Source: Uloborus plumipes
Lineage: Eukaryota > Arthropoda > Arachnida > Araneae > Uloboridae
NCBI GenBank assembly: GCA_038373865.1
Contig: JAXGGA010002005.1
Location: forward strand, 62,001 to 126,000
Length of the DNA stretch: 64,000 nucleotides
Direction: 5' to 3'
Shown: positions 12,878-23,440 of the stretch, piece after piece
How positions within the stretch are numbered: the stretch's first letter is position 1
Layout of the letters: each line of letters starts with the position of its first letter
Made by a program: the position numbers and the translations under genes
Notes under the pieces: generated by a model
The model's database searches: none
Seen by the model: the letters and a program-made list of their open reading frames with translations, nothing else
What the model was told of the DNA's origin: nothing

Positions 12878-13310
12878 CTGTCAAGTGGCACACCCTGAGG
12901 GGTTCCACTTGACTTCCAATGCCACCCTTGAAGGCGCCATTTGGCTAGATGTGGCACTTTATGGCTGTATTATGGTACCCCATGGGTAGCCCGATCAGTA
13001 AGGAGTCGGACTAGTGACCGGAGGGTCCCGGGTTCGATCCCAGCCGATCAAAGATCCACGGTCTTGATTGATAGTGGCTGGGCGACGTTAAATATGTCGT
13101 GGTCACAAAGTCCTCCAAGTTAAACGATACCTTTGGGGGTGCTGGGCCTGGGCCAAGGGTTTGCTCGCCCTTGATCTAGTGCAAAAAGAACAGAGCGCTC
13201 TTCAGGGCCCTATCCCGGATAAACCACGAGTTGTGGTAGGTACGGGGAACCCTGGAGTGTGAGAAGTGTGAAGGTACCACATGGGTGACACATGGCACCC
13301 AACGGCATTA
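12878..13310. mobile_element. foldback MITE interrupted by a SINE
   Basis: The left part (GTGGCACACCCTGAGGGG, GCCACCCTTGAAGG) and the part right of the SINE (CATGGCACCCAACGG) match the foldback element at 27374-28060. The SINE at 12988-13273 splits it at CCATGGG. The right arm is shortened. Confidence 0.6.
12988..13273 (+). mobile_element. tRNA-derived SINE, copy 1 (older)
   Basis: The head has RNA polymerase III promoter boxes: an A box in AGCCCGATCAGTAAGG and a B box GGTTCGATCCC. The tRNA-unrelated body ends in GTGTGAAG. A 13-bp target duplication, GTACCCCATGGGT at 12975-12987 and GTACCACATGGGT at 13274-13286, flanks it. It differs from the other three copies at many positions and lacks the TGAAA tail repeats, so it is the oldest of the four. 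Confidence 0.85.
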
Positions 13311-15020
13311 TAATGACGATGCTTTATCCAACCGCGCCAATGCGACTTTGCTTAATGCGATTCATTGAAGCAATGCGTAACAGAAAAAAAAGGTTTTAGA
13401 CCAAAAAAATAAACCAATTTTTAGCCGCAGGCCCTGTTTTCATCGGTAGCTAGACCCTTTAAAATGAGGGATAAATCATGGAGTTTGATAAAGGAATAAG
13501 GACGATGGGTGTGGTTAGCGAAAGCAGGCTACAGTAGTAATTATAAAAGACTGCAGAAGTTTGAATCCTCTAAAAAGAAACTTTCCTTTGTGAGTCACAT
13601 TATTCTTTAATGTGTAACTGTATCCAATATCTTCATAGTCAAAACTTGAAATTCTGCTGCCAATATATTGAGCTTCACTCTTTGGGGCACACAAGGATTT
13701 AGAAACCCAAGCAGCGGTCTATCAATCGAAATCGATAAGAGCTGGGCTACTTTTCCCGATCCATTGATTTGAACTCTTAGCATCGTCCCTTTATCGCATC
13801 CGATATCATTCCTGGCAGACTTCCAACTAGAGGATAAAGACTCCATCCAGGATGTACGAATGGCTCAACGAAAAGCGACGGAAATGAAAGAGTAACTCTT
13901 TCGCCATTTTGGCTAAGTTGCTGCTAACAGCCACCCGAATATTATTCGCTGAATACTATTTCATAACACACGATGTTGACTTTTTTTCACGTATGTTATG
14001 CATGAAAGAGGTCAAGCGTGTCAATTTCTGTTCTGAATTCTGAAAAGTTACGCCAGCCCTTAAGCAATATCTTCCTACTAAAGTAATCGATCCTTTTCTG
14101 GAACTGAAGTGCATCATCATCGCTTGCATGAGACTTTTCAAAATATTTCTCTTTATAATCCTCTTCGGAATCATTTTCAATATTTCTCTCTTTAATACCT
14201 TCCCTTAGTATTACCTCAGAAATTAAATTTAAATATTGTCAAAGAAATTAATTTCGCTGCCGCTCCTTTTCGAGACGAAAGGTTTTAATTTTGCCGGATC
14301 AAAAACTTCCCCGAAACTTTTTCGTCCTTACCGTTTTCCTCGAAATTAAATTATGTCTGAAGAATTCATTCTCGTAATCGCAACTTTTGATGGTTGTGTT
14401 AATCTTTCCATTAAAAATTTTCCTTTGAACAGTTTCTTCTTTCTTATTTTTTCCTTACATTAGTACAGTAGCTGCAAAAAACTTATGAAACAGAGAAATT
14501 AACCACTCCCTTGTTTATTGCGGAGGCTTCATTATAATTATGACAAGACAAATGCAATTGCATCGCATAAAGGTGGAAATAACTGTAAATAGCAGACAAA
14601 ATGACATTGGTACGGCTTGGTATGCTAAATTGTTCTGGGCGGTCTCGTAAAAAAGTTGGTATATTGATGAAAATAACTCTTTAAAATGCCAATTATTTTT
14701 CAAATTTTCTTCCTATAATTAGCGTTTCCAACCTAATTTCACCAATATTACATATAACTTGACAATATGGTCTTTACTTACAATATATGTATTACATAAA
14801 CTACATTTTGTCTTGTAATGTCGAAGGAAACCGGTTAAAAAGGGAGACATTCTTAATAGAAGAGTAACTTCTAAGAAGGAAAGTAGTAATGGATTTTTGT
14901 ACTATGGGCAACGAATTGTCTATGAATTGCACAAAAACATTCTAGGAAACTTCCAGAAAAGCTTTATAGTATTTTTCCTGAAATTAGGAATTTCATACAA
15001 ACCGGAGATTCTTAGTTACT
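13311..15020. other. AT-rich intergenic with unassigned open frames
   Basis: No recognisable gene. Minus-strand frames at 13607-13846 and 13996-14238 have protein-like composition; the latter is listed separately. Nothing else stands out apart from T-rich and A-rich stretches. Confidence 0.4.
13996..14238 (-). other. unassigned open frame, possible exon or decayed coding fragment
   Basis: This frame has 80 codons between stops, with no required ATG. It is rich in charged residues and has an acidic stretch (ENDSEEDYKEKYFEK) followed by a basic/aromatic part (RIDYFSRKILLKGWRNF). Its composition is more protein-like than the surrounding chance frames. I recognise no family. It could be a decayed transposon ORF, a gene exon or chance. 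Confidence 0.2.
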
Positions 15021-15362
15021 AATTATCTAGTTTGATTTGCTGTTATGGTGTCACCACAATCAAGTGATTCATACACAAATTATCTAGTTTGATTTGCTGT
15101 TATGGTGTCACCACAACCAACTGATTCATACACAAATTATCTAGTTTGATTTGCTGTTATGGTGTCACCTACATCAACTGATTCATATACAAATTATCTA
15201 GTTTGATTTGCTGTTATGGTGTCACCACAATCAAATGATTCATACACAAATTATCTAGTTTGATTTGCTGCTATAGTGTCACCACAATCAAATGATTCAT
15301 ACACAAATTATTTAGTTTGATTTGCTGTTATGGTGTTACTACAATCAACTGATTCATACACA
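15021..15362. repeat. 57-bp tandem repeat, six copies
   Basis: Six head-to-tail units of exactly 57 bases begin AATTATCTAGTTTGATTTGC and end TTCATACACA, with one to five differences between units. The array ends abruptly at AATTACTGAG. This is a minisatellite with a fixed period and no indels. Confidence 0.95.
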
Positions 15363-15797
15363 AATTACTGAGAAACATATTTTCGGCGAACAAAACCGCT
15401 TTCTTTCTTCATTGCACGGACGTGTTCTTAGAAAAAGTTCACGCAACCGTTTAGAAGAAATATTGCAAACATTTAAGCAGAGTTTAGGTGATAATTTTTA
15501 ACCGCTTCAATTTTGTTGTTCACATGATGGAAAGTACGTCGCCCGAGGCCCGGCGTTGCTAGTTTACCTGGAAAATAAAAATTGTGTAAAGTTCAACAAA
15601 CAAACTTAAATAATATTAAAAATGCAGCATAAAATTTCCTTTCAATATTTGGAGTAGTTTGATGGCTCAAATTTTAAATTTAAACCTCTTTGGATTTTTT
15701 TTAAACTTTCGAAAAAACCGCTGTATGAATTTTTAAAATCAAGAGACCTCTGTGGCAAATTTAGCAAAGATTTGACGTAAACTTGTACAAGTAACAT
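15363..15797. other. intergenic, nothing recognised
   Basis: AT-rich sequence after the tandem array, with no gene or element ends visible. Confidence 0.4.
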
Positions 15798-16036
15798 GCA
15801 TACACACCAAGATACTATCTGATCTTCTTAGGTAAAACCTTCTTCTCTGATCTTCCTAAAATAGCGGTGTTAGGTAAGATAGCAATAAGAGGAAGAATAA
15901 TAAAAAGCATACGACGTGGAACGATGTTAATTTCAAATACATAGTTTAGATGAGTATGTCAAAAGGATATAGCAAATGCAAATTTTAAATTGAAAACTTC
16001 GGAAAGTTATCACCCACAACCCATCTACCCTTTTCA
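15798..16036 (+). repeat. dispersed repeat, copy 1
   Basis: This segment reappears inverted at 51230-51490. Shared phrases include TGATCTTCTT, GGTGTTAG, GAAGAATAATAAAAAGCAT, AACGTGGAACGATG-like, and GTTATCACCCACAACCCATC. It has no coding potential, and the class is unknown. Confidence 0.7.
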
Positions 16037-16102
16037 AAGTGGAACTGTTCTAAAATGCTAGACGCGGTTTTCATGGACATCCATTTTACATGAATAAATG
16101 TA

Positions 16103-16652
16103 CAGTGAACTCTCACTTATACACCGCCTTGTTTATGCGCCTTTTTCACTTGCACGACGATTTTAAATGCGAAATTTAAAGCAAAATAATGATAGTATCA
16201 TTCGTTTATGCGTCACTCTAAAGATAAATATTTCACTTATGCGACGAATTTTTCCTAAAATGTAAAAAAAAAATATTTAAAAAAAAAAAAAGCATTTTTC
16301 TTCACTTTTCTCTTTAATCTTTTGCTTTTATTGCTCACGGAAGGCATTTTTTCAGCATGAACTAGAGTTTGGGGAGGGACAATTATCTATTATGCATCGG
16401 TTATAAAGGGAACAGTTTGTAATTAGGTATGCTACAATTTTTGTTTTCTCTTTATCATTATAGTTACGTTACAGTAATTGCCAAACCGTAGTAATATGTC
16501 CCTTTTCTATAGAAACATTCTAATTCATTTTCTCATTAGAGCCTATGTTGCGTTTTAGTCCTTTAAATACGCTTGTTCACTTATTCGTCTCTTTCACTTA
16601 TACGCCTTTATCTGTTGGTCCCTTGGGCCGGCGTATAAGTGAGAGTTTACTG
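16103..16652. mobile_element. pogo/Tigger-like MITE
   Basis: Inverted ends CAGTGAACTCTCACTTATAC and GTATAAGTGAGAGTTTACTG are flanked by TA (16101-16102, 16653-16654). CAGT ends plus a TA duplication are the pogo/Tigger signature. TTCACTTATRCG-type phrases recur inside. It is non-coding. Confidence 0.8.
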
Positions 16653-16816
16653 TATTCCTTTCTTTAGTTTCATTTTGAAAAGGGGGAAGAAGCAGTTTAC
16701 TTTTCTACCAAAAAAGGTTTCAGGGAGAGGGTCAGTTCCACAGCTGCGTAATAAATCATTTAGCTTTTGCTCCAGTCTGTCAAGATTTTCTTTTATTTGT
16801 TTCAGCAATTATTCCA

Positions 16817-17334
16817 TTAACCCATTAATGCCTAGCGTCTCTTTTTAGGGACGGTCCAAAAAGAGGTCTGAATTTCCCCAAAATGAATATTTCACCCAAA
16901 TAATAGTGTTCAATGAGTACCTTGGTATTGTTTCCATTTGCCATTAACAGGTTGCAGCACATAACCATTATAAAGTGTGCTCTGTAGCAGTTTTAAAATG
17001 ATCTTTATCAAAAATCACATCCTTCACAATCTCAAGAAAAAAACTAAGTTTTCAAAGTTATTCCCAGCTTCCCGGTTTATGTTCATTGCTGTTTTATTTC
17101 TTCTTATAAAATGTCCTTTTAAATATTATATCGTAGGCAGAAAAAAAGTTTAGTAAAAAAAAAGATGTACCCTCTGGGGTCTATCGTAACTTTTAAGGGA
17201 CGATTTTTCTTTCCTTAATAAAAACATTATTTTTTGCATAATTTTTTTTTATTATTTTTCCTGTCCAGTAAACACTGTTTGTAACCAGTATACAAAATAT
17301 GTTTGGAAAAAAATGTCAGGCATTAATGAGTTAA
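16817..17334. mobile_element. piggyBac-like TTAA MITE, family 2
   Basis: It is flanked by TTAA at 16817-16820 and 17331-17334, with inverted ends CCCATTAATGCCTAGC and CAGGCATTAATGAG. The interior differs from family 1. It is non-coding. Confidence 0.75.
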
Positions 17335-18077
17335 AGAAAACATACTAGAAAAAATAAAGAATGGTTAAAGATAACGAACAGTTCTGTTTCGCAGTTAATG
17401 TTTTTTAAATAAAATTTTGCCCCTTTATTTTTTTATGAAAAGAAGGTTCTCTGTTTTTAGTAATCATAAAATAACGTTGCTAAGATGCCATACTTGTTGT
17501 CTTCTTTCGAGACCTATGGAAAAGAAATCAGCTGCAGCCAGGACATGGACTTTGGTACGCCCTTCCGCAAGACATGTAAGTGCACCCCTAATCCCCCTTT
17601 TTAATTAAAAAAAAAATATTTCTCTCTTATAACTCATAGAGCTAATTTTCTGTATTGTGTGCCCTTGAACCTTTGTGTGCCCCCCCCCCCCCACGGCGCT
17701 GGGGCGCTATGTACGCCACTGGCTGTAAGTGTAGTTCTGATGAGTTATAACCTTGGCATTACTTCTTTTTAGGGTAACAGGGATTAGTAACTGCTGCAAG
17801 GTTGAGTTGGATTATTTTAGTAGTAGAATTACTAAAGTGGTTCAACTCAAATCTCTAATCCGCCCTTTTCCTCTGAATGCCCCAAAAAGAAGTAAACATT
17901 GTGAAGGTCATAGCTCGACTTATTAGAGTCACACTGCACTCTTTTTTACTCTCAACTTTGGCGAAAATCTTTAAAAATACTCAGTTACATTTTTTTTTGT
18001 TTCCCCAATTCTTCCACTCTATCAGTTTTAATGGTGCATTTGTGTGTTCAGAAGAAAAAAAAAACTAAAAATGTATA
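17335..18077. other. intergenic with one hAT-like terminus
   Basis: A C-run followed by CGCTATGTACGCCACTG (17682-17722) looks like one end of a hAT-like element (CAGTGGCGTACATAGCG inverted). I found no partner end. No gene is seen. Confidence 0.35.
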
Positions 18078-18702
18078 GGGTCATTCCATAGAAACGTCAA
18101 CCTCAGCCGAGGAAAAAAAAATACCGAAGTGAAAAAAGTATCAATAAATAAATAAATAAATAAATGAAAATCATACAACATAAGAAGTTTTGAAAAAATG
18201 AAAAAGTATTGTAATTATGACTGAGATTAGCCATAATAAATAGTTTGTAGTGTGTTTACTGCTTGTTATTCGATGGTTACGTTAGTCACATGCCATCTTG
18301 AGTAAAAGTGACACTTAAGACTAGAAAAATTAAGATTTAATGAATGTGTTTATGTTTCTAAAAGCCAACTTTACACGTTTTTCAAATATATCATTCAATT
18401 TTTAACACTTGCTTAACTTTGAGAAATGTTTGCCTCACAACATGAGCATTCATTTTTAGGGTTGCAGAAATGTTACGTTAGTCACGCTGCAATTTTGGAT
18501 GAAGAATCTATTGTCAGTGAATGGATGATGAATCTATTGTCAGTAATTTTATTTTAAATTGTTAGCAGAAATGATACACAGATACCATGTACATTGTAAA
18601 TCCACCAGCATAACTAAAAAATATTTTTTATCCTTTAAGTTACACGTAAAAACAGCTACAAAATCAGCTCTGAATGTTACGTTAGTCACTATGGAATGAC
18701 CC
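18078..18702. mobile_element. GGGTCATTCCATAG MITE, copy 2
   Basis: Perfect inverted ends GGGTCATTCCATAG and CTATGGAATGACCC are flanked by TATA (18074-18077, 18703-18706). It carries the same TTACGTTAGTCAC repeats and body as 12201-12820, plus a short local duplication (GATGAAGAATCTATTGTCAG / GATGATGAATCTATTGTCAG) near 18498-18543. Confidence 0.9.
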
Positions 18703-19874
18703 TATAGTTTAGAAAATTGTACCATTGTGGAATCTTGATTTATCTCTGTTGAGAGAAAGTTCTTGAAGCACAATATTTTAAAGAATAACTTTCACTGCTG
18801 ATAGCATTATCTTCGTTGACCTCTTCACAATTGAGAGTATCGCTGCAACCACTTTGAGAGCTGCTCAAGCACCCCTATCTGATTCATCCACTAAAGACTA
18901 GATGGCCTGCTTTTGTCATCAGCGATGACGTCATTCTAAATAACTTTCTTGTGGATCCCTTTCTGTGGAATTGGGTTAACTCAGGACACACTATAACTAA
19001 ATATTGGAAATGTAACTGTTGAGGTTACGTAGTCAAATTTAGCAAAGGAATCTGCTAAACTGTTGGTCGCCATAAACCTTCCCTAATGTATTAAAAGTCG
19101 TAAAGTAAATTGATTACAGTTAATGATTAAATAAGATGACATAAATATGTTTGATGCAAACATGTAATCGAAGTACCAAAATATCAATACAAACTAATAA
19201 AAAAGAGTTATTTTCCAAGTTTTCTACTTGTTAGTCACTTTCTAAAGCTTACATACATGGTATTTATAAAGTCCTGCACTGATAAATATTTTTTTCAATA
19301 ATCTTTAAATTAGTTTAAAAAAACTAAAAAAATACGCTTTTAGATGCAACTTATAATGCATCAAAGTGTAATATAGTAATATAGTTTTTTTTTCATATTT
19401 TAGCCCTTAGTCCTAATAATTGTACTAAATATATTTGCAAAGAACGTGAATTTTATCTTTTATTCAGAATTACATACAAATAATTGAAACACTTGAACAC
19501 ATCAAACATCAACGTGTAATAATATAGTTTAGCCATTAGAAAAATAATAGTATTAAATATTCTTAAAAATTTGTACAGAACGTGAATTTTATCTTTTATT
19601 CATAGTTACATACATACAAACCCACATGTGAAACTAATAAAAGCGTAATAAAAGCTTTTTAAGATTTATATAAAAATGTTTTCTTATTTTAATCCCTATC
19701 TTAACAAACACTTTTCCCCACCAGTACAATTCTAGCTAAATGCATGTAAGTGGTGCAAAGACCAAAAACTGAAAATGAGATCTATGAAAGAAAAAAAACT
19801 CCAGCGGTGACAACGGGGGGGGGGGGGGGGGTGCATGAGGATCAACCCGTCAGGTCCTTTGGTTTTTGCTAATC
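18703..19874. other. AT-rich intergenic, 17-base G run
   Basis: No gene. A phrase CGTGAATTTTATCTTTTATTCA occurs twice (near 19445 and 19574), suggesting a local ~125-base duplication. A 17-base G-run lies at 19815-19831. Confidence 0.4.
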
Positions 19875-20380
19875 TTAACCCATCTATGCCCAAATTTTTT
19901 TCACAAATTTTCTCAATTTTTATCTACTTAAAACTCTTACTTCGAATGGTTTACATACAATTTAGGCTTGAAATAGTTCGCCGATGCCATATTTATTAAG
20001 TTATTTAACGTCCTGTTTGTGGGATATTTTGCAGATATGTGAGCATAATACGAACATACTTGACTTTACTTTTGCAAAGTAACATTACAGAAGGCATCTC
20101 TGATCAATTTTAAGCACATCATTTTAAAATAGTTTAATTTTGTGAAAAAAAAGCTCGCAAAGAAAAACTTTCTGCGGCTACCCATGCTGGATCGTTGCTT
20201 AACTGATTTATCTGAAAATAGCTGTCAATAAATAAACTCTGATGTCCAACTAGTAATTCTATCTGGTTTTCTCAAGAAGAAGGACTATTTAACTTGTGGA
20301 AAACAGCTTTAGTTACAGGTTTTTGTATGCAGTAACTAACAAGCGTCCCGTTTTTTGGCTACTGGGTATAAATAGGTTAA
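19875..20380. mobile_element. piggyBac-like TTAA MITE, family 1 copy 2
   Basis: TTAA at 19875-19878 and 20377-20380, with inverted ends CCCATCTATGCCCAAA and TGGGTATAAATAGG. It is collinear with 9799-10314 in the same orientation, with scattered substitutions and small indels. Confidence 0.85.
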
Positions 20381-20602
20381 TGTAACAGTTTTTATCCATA
20401 AAAAGATATATAATGAAACCATAAATTTTAGCGACTCTTGTGCCTGGCACAAAGCTCAAAATTCACTAAAACTTTCCAGAACCAGGAAAAGTGCATACTT
20501 AGAAGTCTATTGAGGAAGTGAAAACAAACCTTTCGAGGTAAGGGGATCCAAATAAAAAAATAGATATTTTTAAATCTCAAATAGTTTTTATTATTATTAT
20601 TA

Positions 20603-21240
20603 CTAGCTGCGTGTCCCGGCTCTGCCCGGAAAACCCTGAGAATAAAATTTATGTCAAGTAACGCGTGTCCATAAAAGTCCCGATTAGATTAAAGTCGACA
20701 TTTTGCGCAGTACGAAAAATTAATCAGTCGCCAAAAACTTTTAAATCCCCGCTACAGGAAAAGCAAAAGCAAGAATTTTATTTGTTCATGTTCAAGAACA
20801 AAATGGCAGCACCTTTTTGTTATCAACAATTTATTTCACCCTATTTAAGTTCTTTCACGCTCGTGCAGACGATTTTTATAAATCCAATTTAAAGTGGATT
20901 ATTTCCAAATTTAAAAATGCCTGTATCTTTTTTTCAGGGCGGAGACATAGTGGTTTTGAAAACTTTCTGAAGGAAACTTTCCTAAAAGGTATTTTTTGCG
21001 TTCTTTCGAATGAGACCAAGATCGAGAAGATCCGATGAGTATTTCGCTAGATAGGGCCATTGTGAAGTCCTTTATTCGATATTCGAACAGATCGGTACTT
21101 TTTTTCCCGCTCAAAAACCACCCTATGATCCTTCCCAGGTGCCCAAATATCTCCCAGCAAAATTTCGTCCAGATCCGACGTAAACTGTAGATTTGTATAA
21201 GGTACACACATATATACATATACATTCTTTGTTTTATTAA
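20603..21240 (-). mobile_element. Helitron-like 3' end or related dispersed repeat
   Basis: Read on the minus strand, the segment ends in a GC hairpin (CCGGGCAGAGCCGG), then ACACGCAG and CTAG followed by T. That is the layout of a Helitron 3' end and closely resembles the one at 32044-32072. The other side runs into TACACACATATATACATATACATTC, a tail style also seen in RTE-like repeats. The 5' TC end was not found. No coding sequence. Confidence 0.45.
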
Positions 21241-22563
21241 AATGGATTATTTTCTTTATCAGTGTAACAATTTATAATGATCATGTATAATGGTGCTTGA
21301 TATATGTTGAAAAATTGTCAAAACGTGCGGATCTTTAACTTTTTAGAGACAAAAACTACTAGTTTTTTTTTTTTTTTTTTTAATTTTTAAGCCTTTTTTA
21401 CTTTTTTGAAGTATTAGAAATACCTCTCATTAAACTCAGATACACATATACGCACATCTAGTGAAAAGGGACATTTTGACATTTAAAAATTGCACGTAAT
21501 TATGTCTTTAATTTGCAGAAAAAAAAAACTGGGAGGTCACAGTGACCTTTCATCTAGGCGCCTTGGCCTTCGATGGGACCCAAGGGAAATTTGCCCATAA
21601 GAACTTAAACACAAATCATAAATTGCTGCCTCGACTGTCTGCAATTCCAAAGATCGTAAAGGATAACAATAATTATGATATTGAAATATTTATAAAAATG
21701 TTTCTAACTCCAAAGAGTATTTCTAAAGATTGGTTGGCACTAAAAAATTTAAATAAAATAAGTAAGTGATTTCTTTGTCATAACACTTAAAAATTGCAGT
21801 TAATCTTAATATTTTTGCATTTAGAACAAATCTAAACCAGAGAATGAAATTTAATTAAGGAATGGGAGTAGCAAAACTATTGGCGACATAGAAAAAGCTA
21901 ACTTTTAACAGATAGCTCTATAATTACACTATTATTTTTCTTTCCTTTCGGCAACAATGGAAAAGTGGACTCTGCAATTATTAGAGAAAAAGTAACTCAA
22001 GAAATGGTCTTTCATAAGGTAACTTTAAACATGTGTTCAACCAAAAGTCAAATCTCACGGAGAACTCACAAAGCCTACATACAGCCCCATACACCTACGA
22101 GGAGGAAGGGAAAAAAATGAGCACTTCACTGATTTTTAGTTGTCATATCGATTCCATAGGAAATGATACTCCGCAAAACGGATGATGTAATATTTCATCA
22201 TTGAATAGCAAATCATGATGGCAGCAGATAACATCGACGGTTCAACATTGCACTTTCCGTGTTTGAATCTAACAATAGTTTTATCTTTCTCATTATTTCT
22301 TTTTTTATTTATATGTTTTTGGGGCAATTTCTTTAGTTGCTTATTATTTTTACTTCTTATTATTTTTTTCTGTAAGAAACTAAAGTGAGAAAGTTAAAAG
22401 ACACACTTGGATTTTCAGTATAGAAGCAAAACAAATTATATGCTAAAAGGGATTTTCGTTACGTCGGAACTTTTACTCTTAACAAAAATGACTAATTATA
22501 CTTTATCATGAGTTTCACATGTTCCGAACATAATGAGGTAATCAGCAATATGGTAACAATATG
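21241..22563. other. intergenic, contains a nuclear-receptor-type palindrome
   Basis: AT-rich with no gene. The short frame at 21542-21769 has no known motif. The only notable site is the palindrome at 21534-21548. Confidence 0.4.
21534..21548. promoter_or_regulatory. IR3 nuclear receptor half-site palindrome
   Basis: AGGTCACAGTGACCT is a perfect inverted repeat of AGGTCA spaced by three bases, the classical estrogen/ERR-type response element. Function is unproven, as a 15-base palindrome can arise by chance in 64 kb. Confidence 0.2.
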
Positions 22564-22758
22564 CACGGCCCGATTTAGACATTACTGGGCAGAGGCCAAA
22601 TACTTTTTTGGGGCCCCTGTACTTCAACGTTGCAATTTTAGACAGTAGGTGAAACAATTTTAGCCATTGACTAGAAGCAATTTTAGCCATTTGGGAGCCC
22701 TTAAAATGTGGAGCTCTAGGCCATGGCCTAATTGGCCTATTCAGTAATCAGGTCCTGA
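22564..22758. mobile_element. degenerate MITE
   Basis: CGGCCCGATTTAGACATTAC at the left and GTAATCAGGTCCTG at the right are imperfect inverted ends around a GC-richer 195-base body containing GGCCATGGCC. No clear target duplication. Confidence 0.4.
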
Positions 22759-23262
22759 CAATATGGGTCTAACCGTGGCCTGAAAGCTGATTTTGTTGTC
22801 ATAATGTAGAAAAAAGATAATAGGAATAACTATAACCTGAAAATTGATACACATATCCGTGACGTCAGTATTCATGGCCATCTTTGTCAAATACATGAGC
22901 AGCTTTTGAGACATCATAACAATCTTTATGCGTGTACTGTCCATGCTGAGGACAAGGGTGCTCGGGAGGCAGCCCTAGTACCTGCCCTCCTCAATTTGTG
23001 ACCCTATAATATAGAAAACAAAACATGTGTGGGGCAGATACGCGGAATTAGTCATTTTTTGTATCATTTATTTTTATCATTTTTGCTTTCGATTGTGTAA
23101 CTTTCATTCAAAGATATTAACACTTTCGATCCCAATGTTGCTCCTGAACCAACATCATATACAATAAAAGTTTCATTAACTTGAAGCCTTATAACGCAAA
23201 TATTCCTGTATCTCTAACTTTTCAGACTTCATAACTCTTGAGACGGCTGTGGGAGTTTCCCT
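22759..23262. other. intergenic, nothing recognised
   Basis: No gene. The right part (ATAACGCAAATATTCCTGTA to AACTCTTGAGAC) together with 23441-23515 may be a decayed pogo-like repeat whose right end reads CGAGATTCGACTGTA. Confidence 0.35.
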
Positions 23263-23433
23263 GGACCGTCATTTCTAATTTTTCAAAGGCAAGGGGTGTA
23301 CACACAATGTAAATTTGCCAAAAAATGGCAAAAACCACACCTACTTGACTTACATTGTAAATACATAGATTTCCCGAAGTTGGGGGGGGGGTGCAATTGA
23401 CACCCCCCCCCCGAACCCCGAAATGATGGGTCT
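23263..23433. mobile_element. small hAT-like MITE, copy C
   Basis: Ends TGGACCGTCATTTC and GAAATGATGGGTCTGA bracket the same interior as copies A and B. AGTTTCCC directly precedes and follows it, a perfect 8-bp target duplication that places the family with hAT-type elements. It appears inserted in an older repeat. Confidence 0.75.
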
Positions 23434-23440
23434 GAAGTTT

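Noticed and set aside
13010..13050. Possible true tRNA gene (good A and B boxes)
   Set aside because: The same head recurs in four copies with a long tRNA-unrelated body and target duplications, so it is a SINE head. The acceptor stem does not close.
15021..15362. CRISPR array
   Set aside because: The 57-base units are contiguous with no unique spacers, and the setting is eukaryotic; it is a minisatellite.
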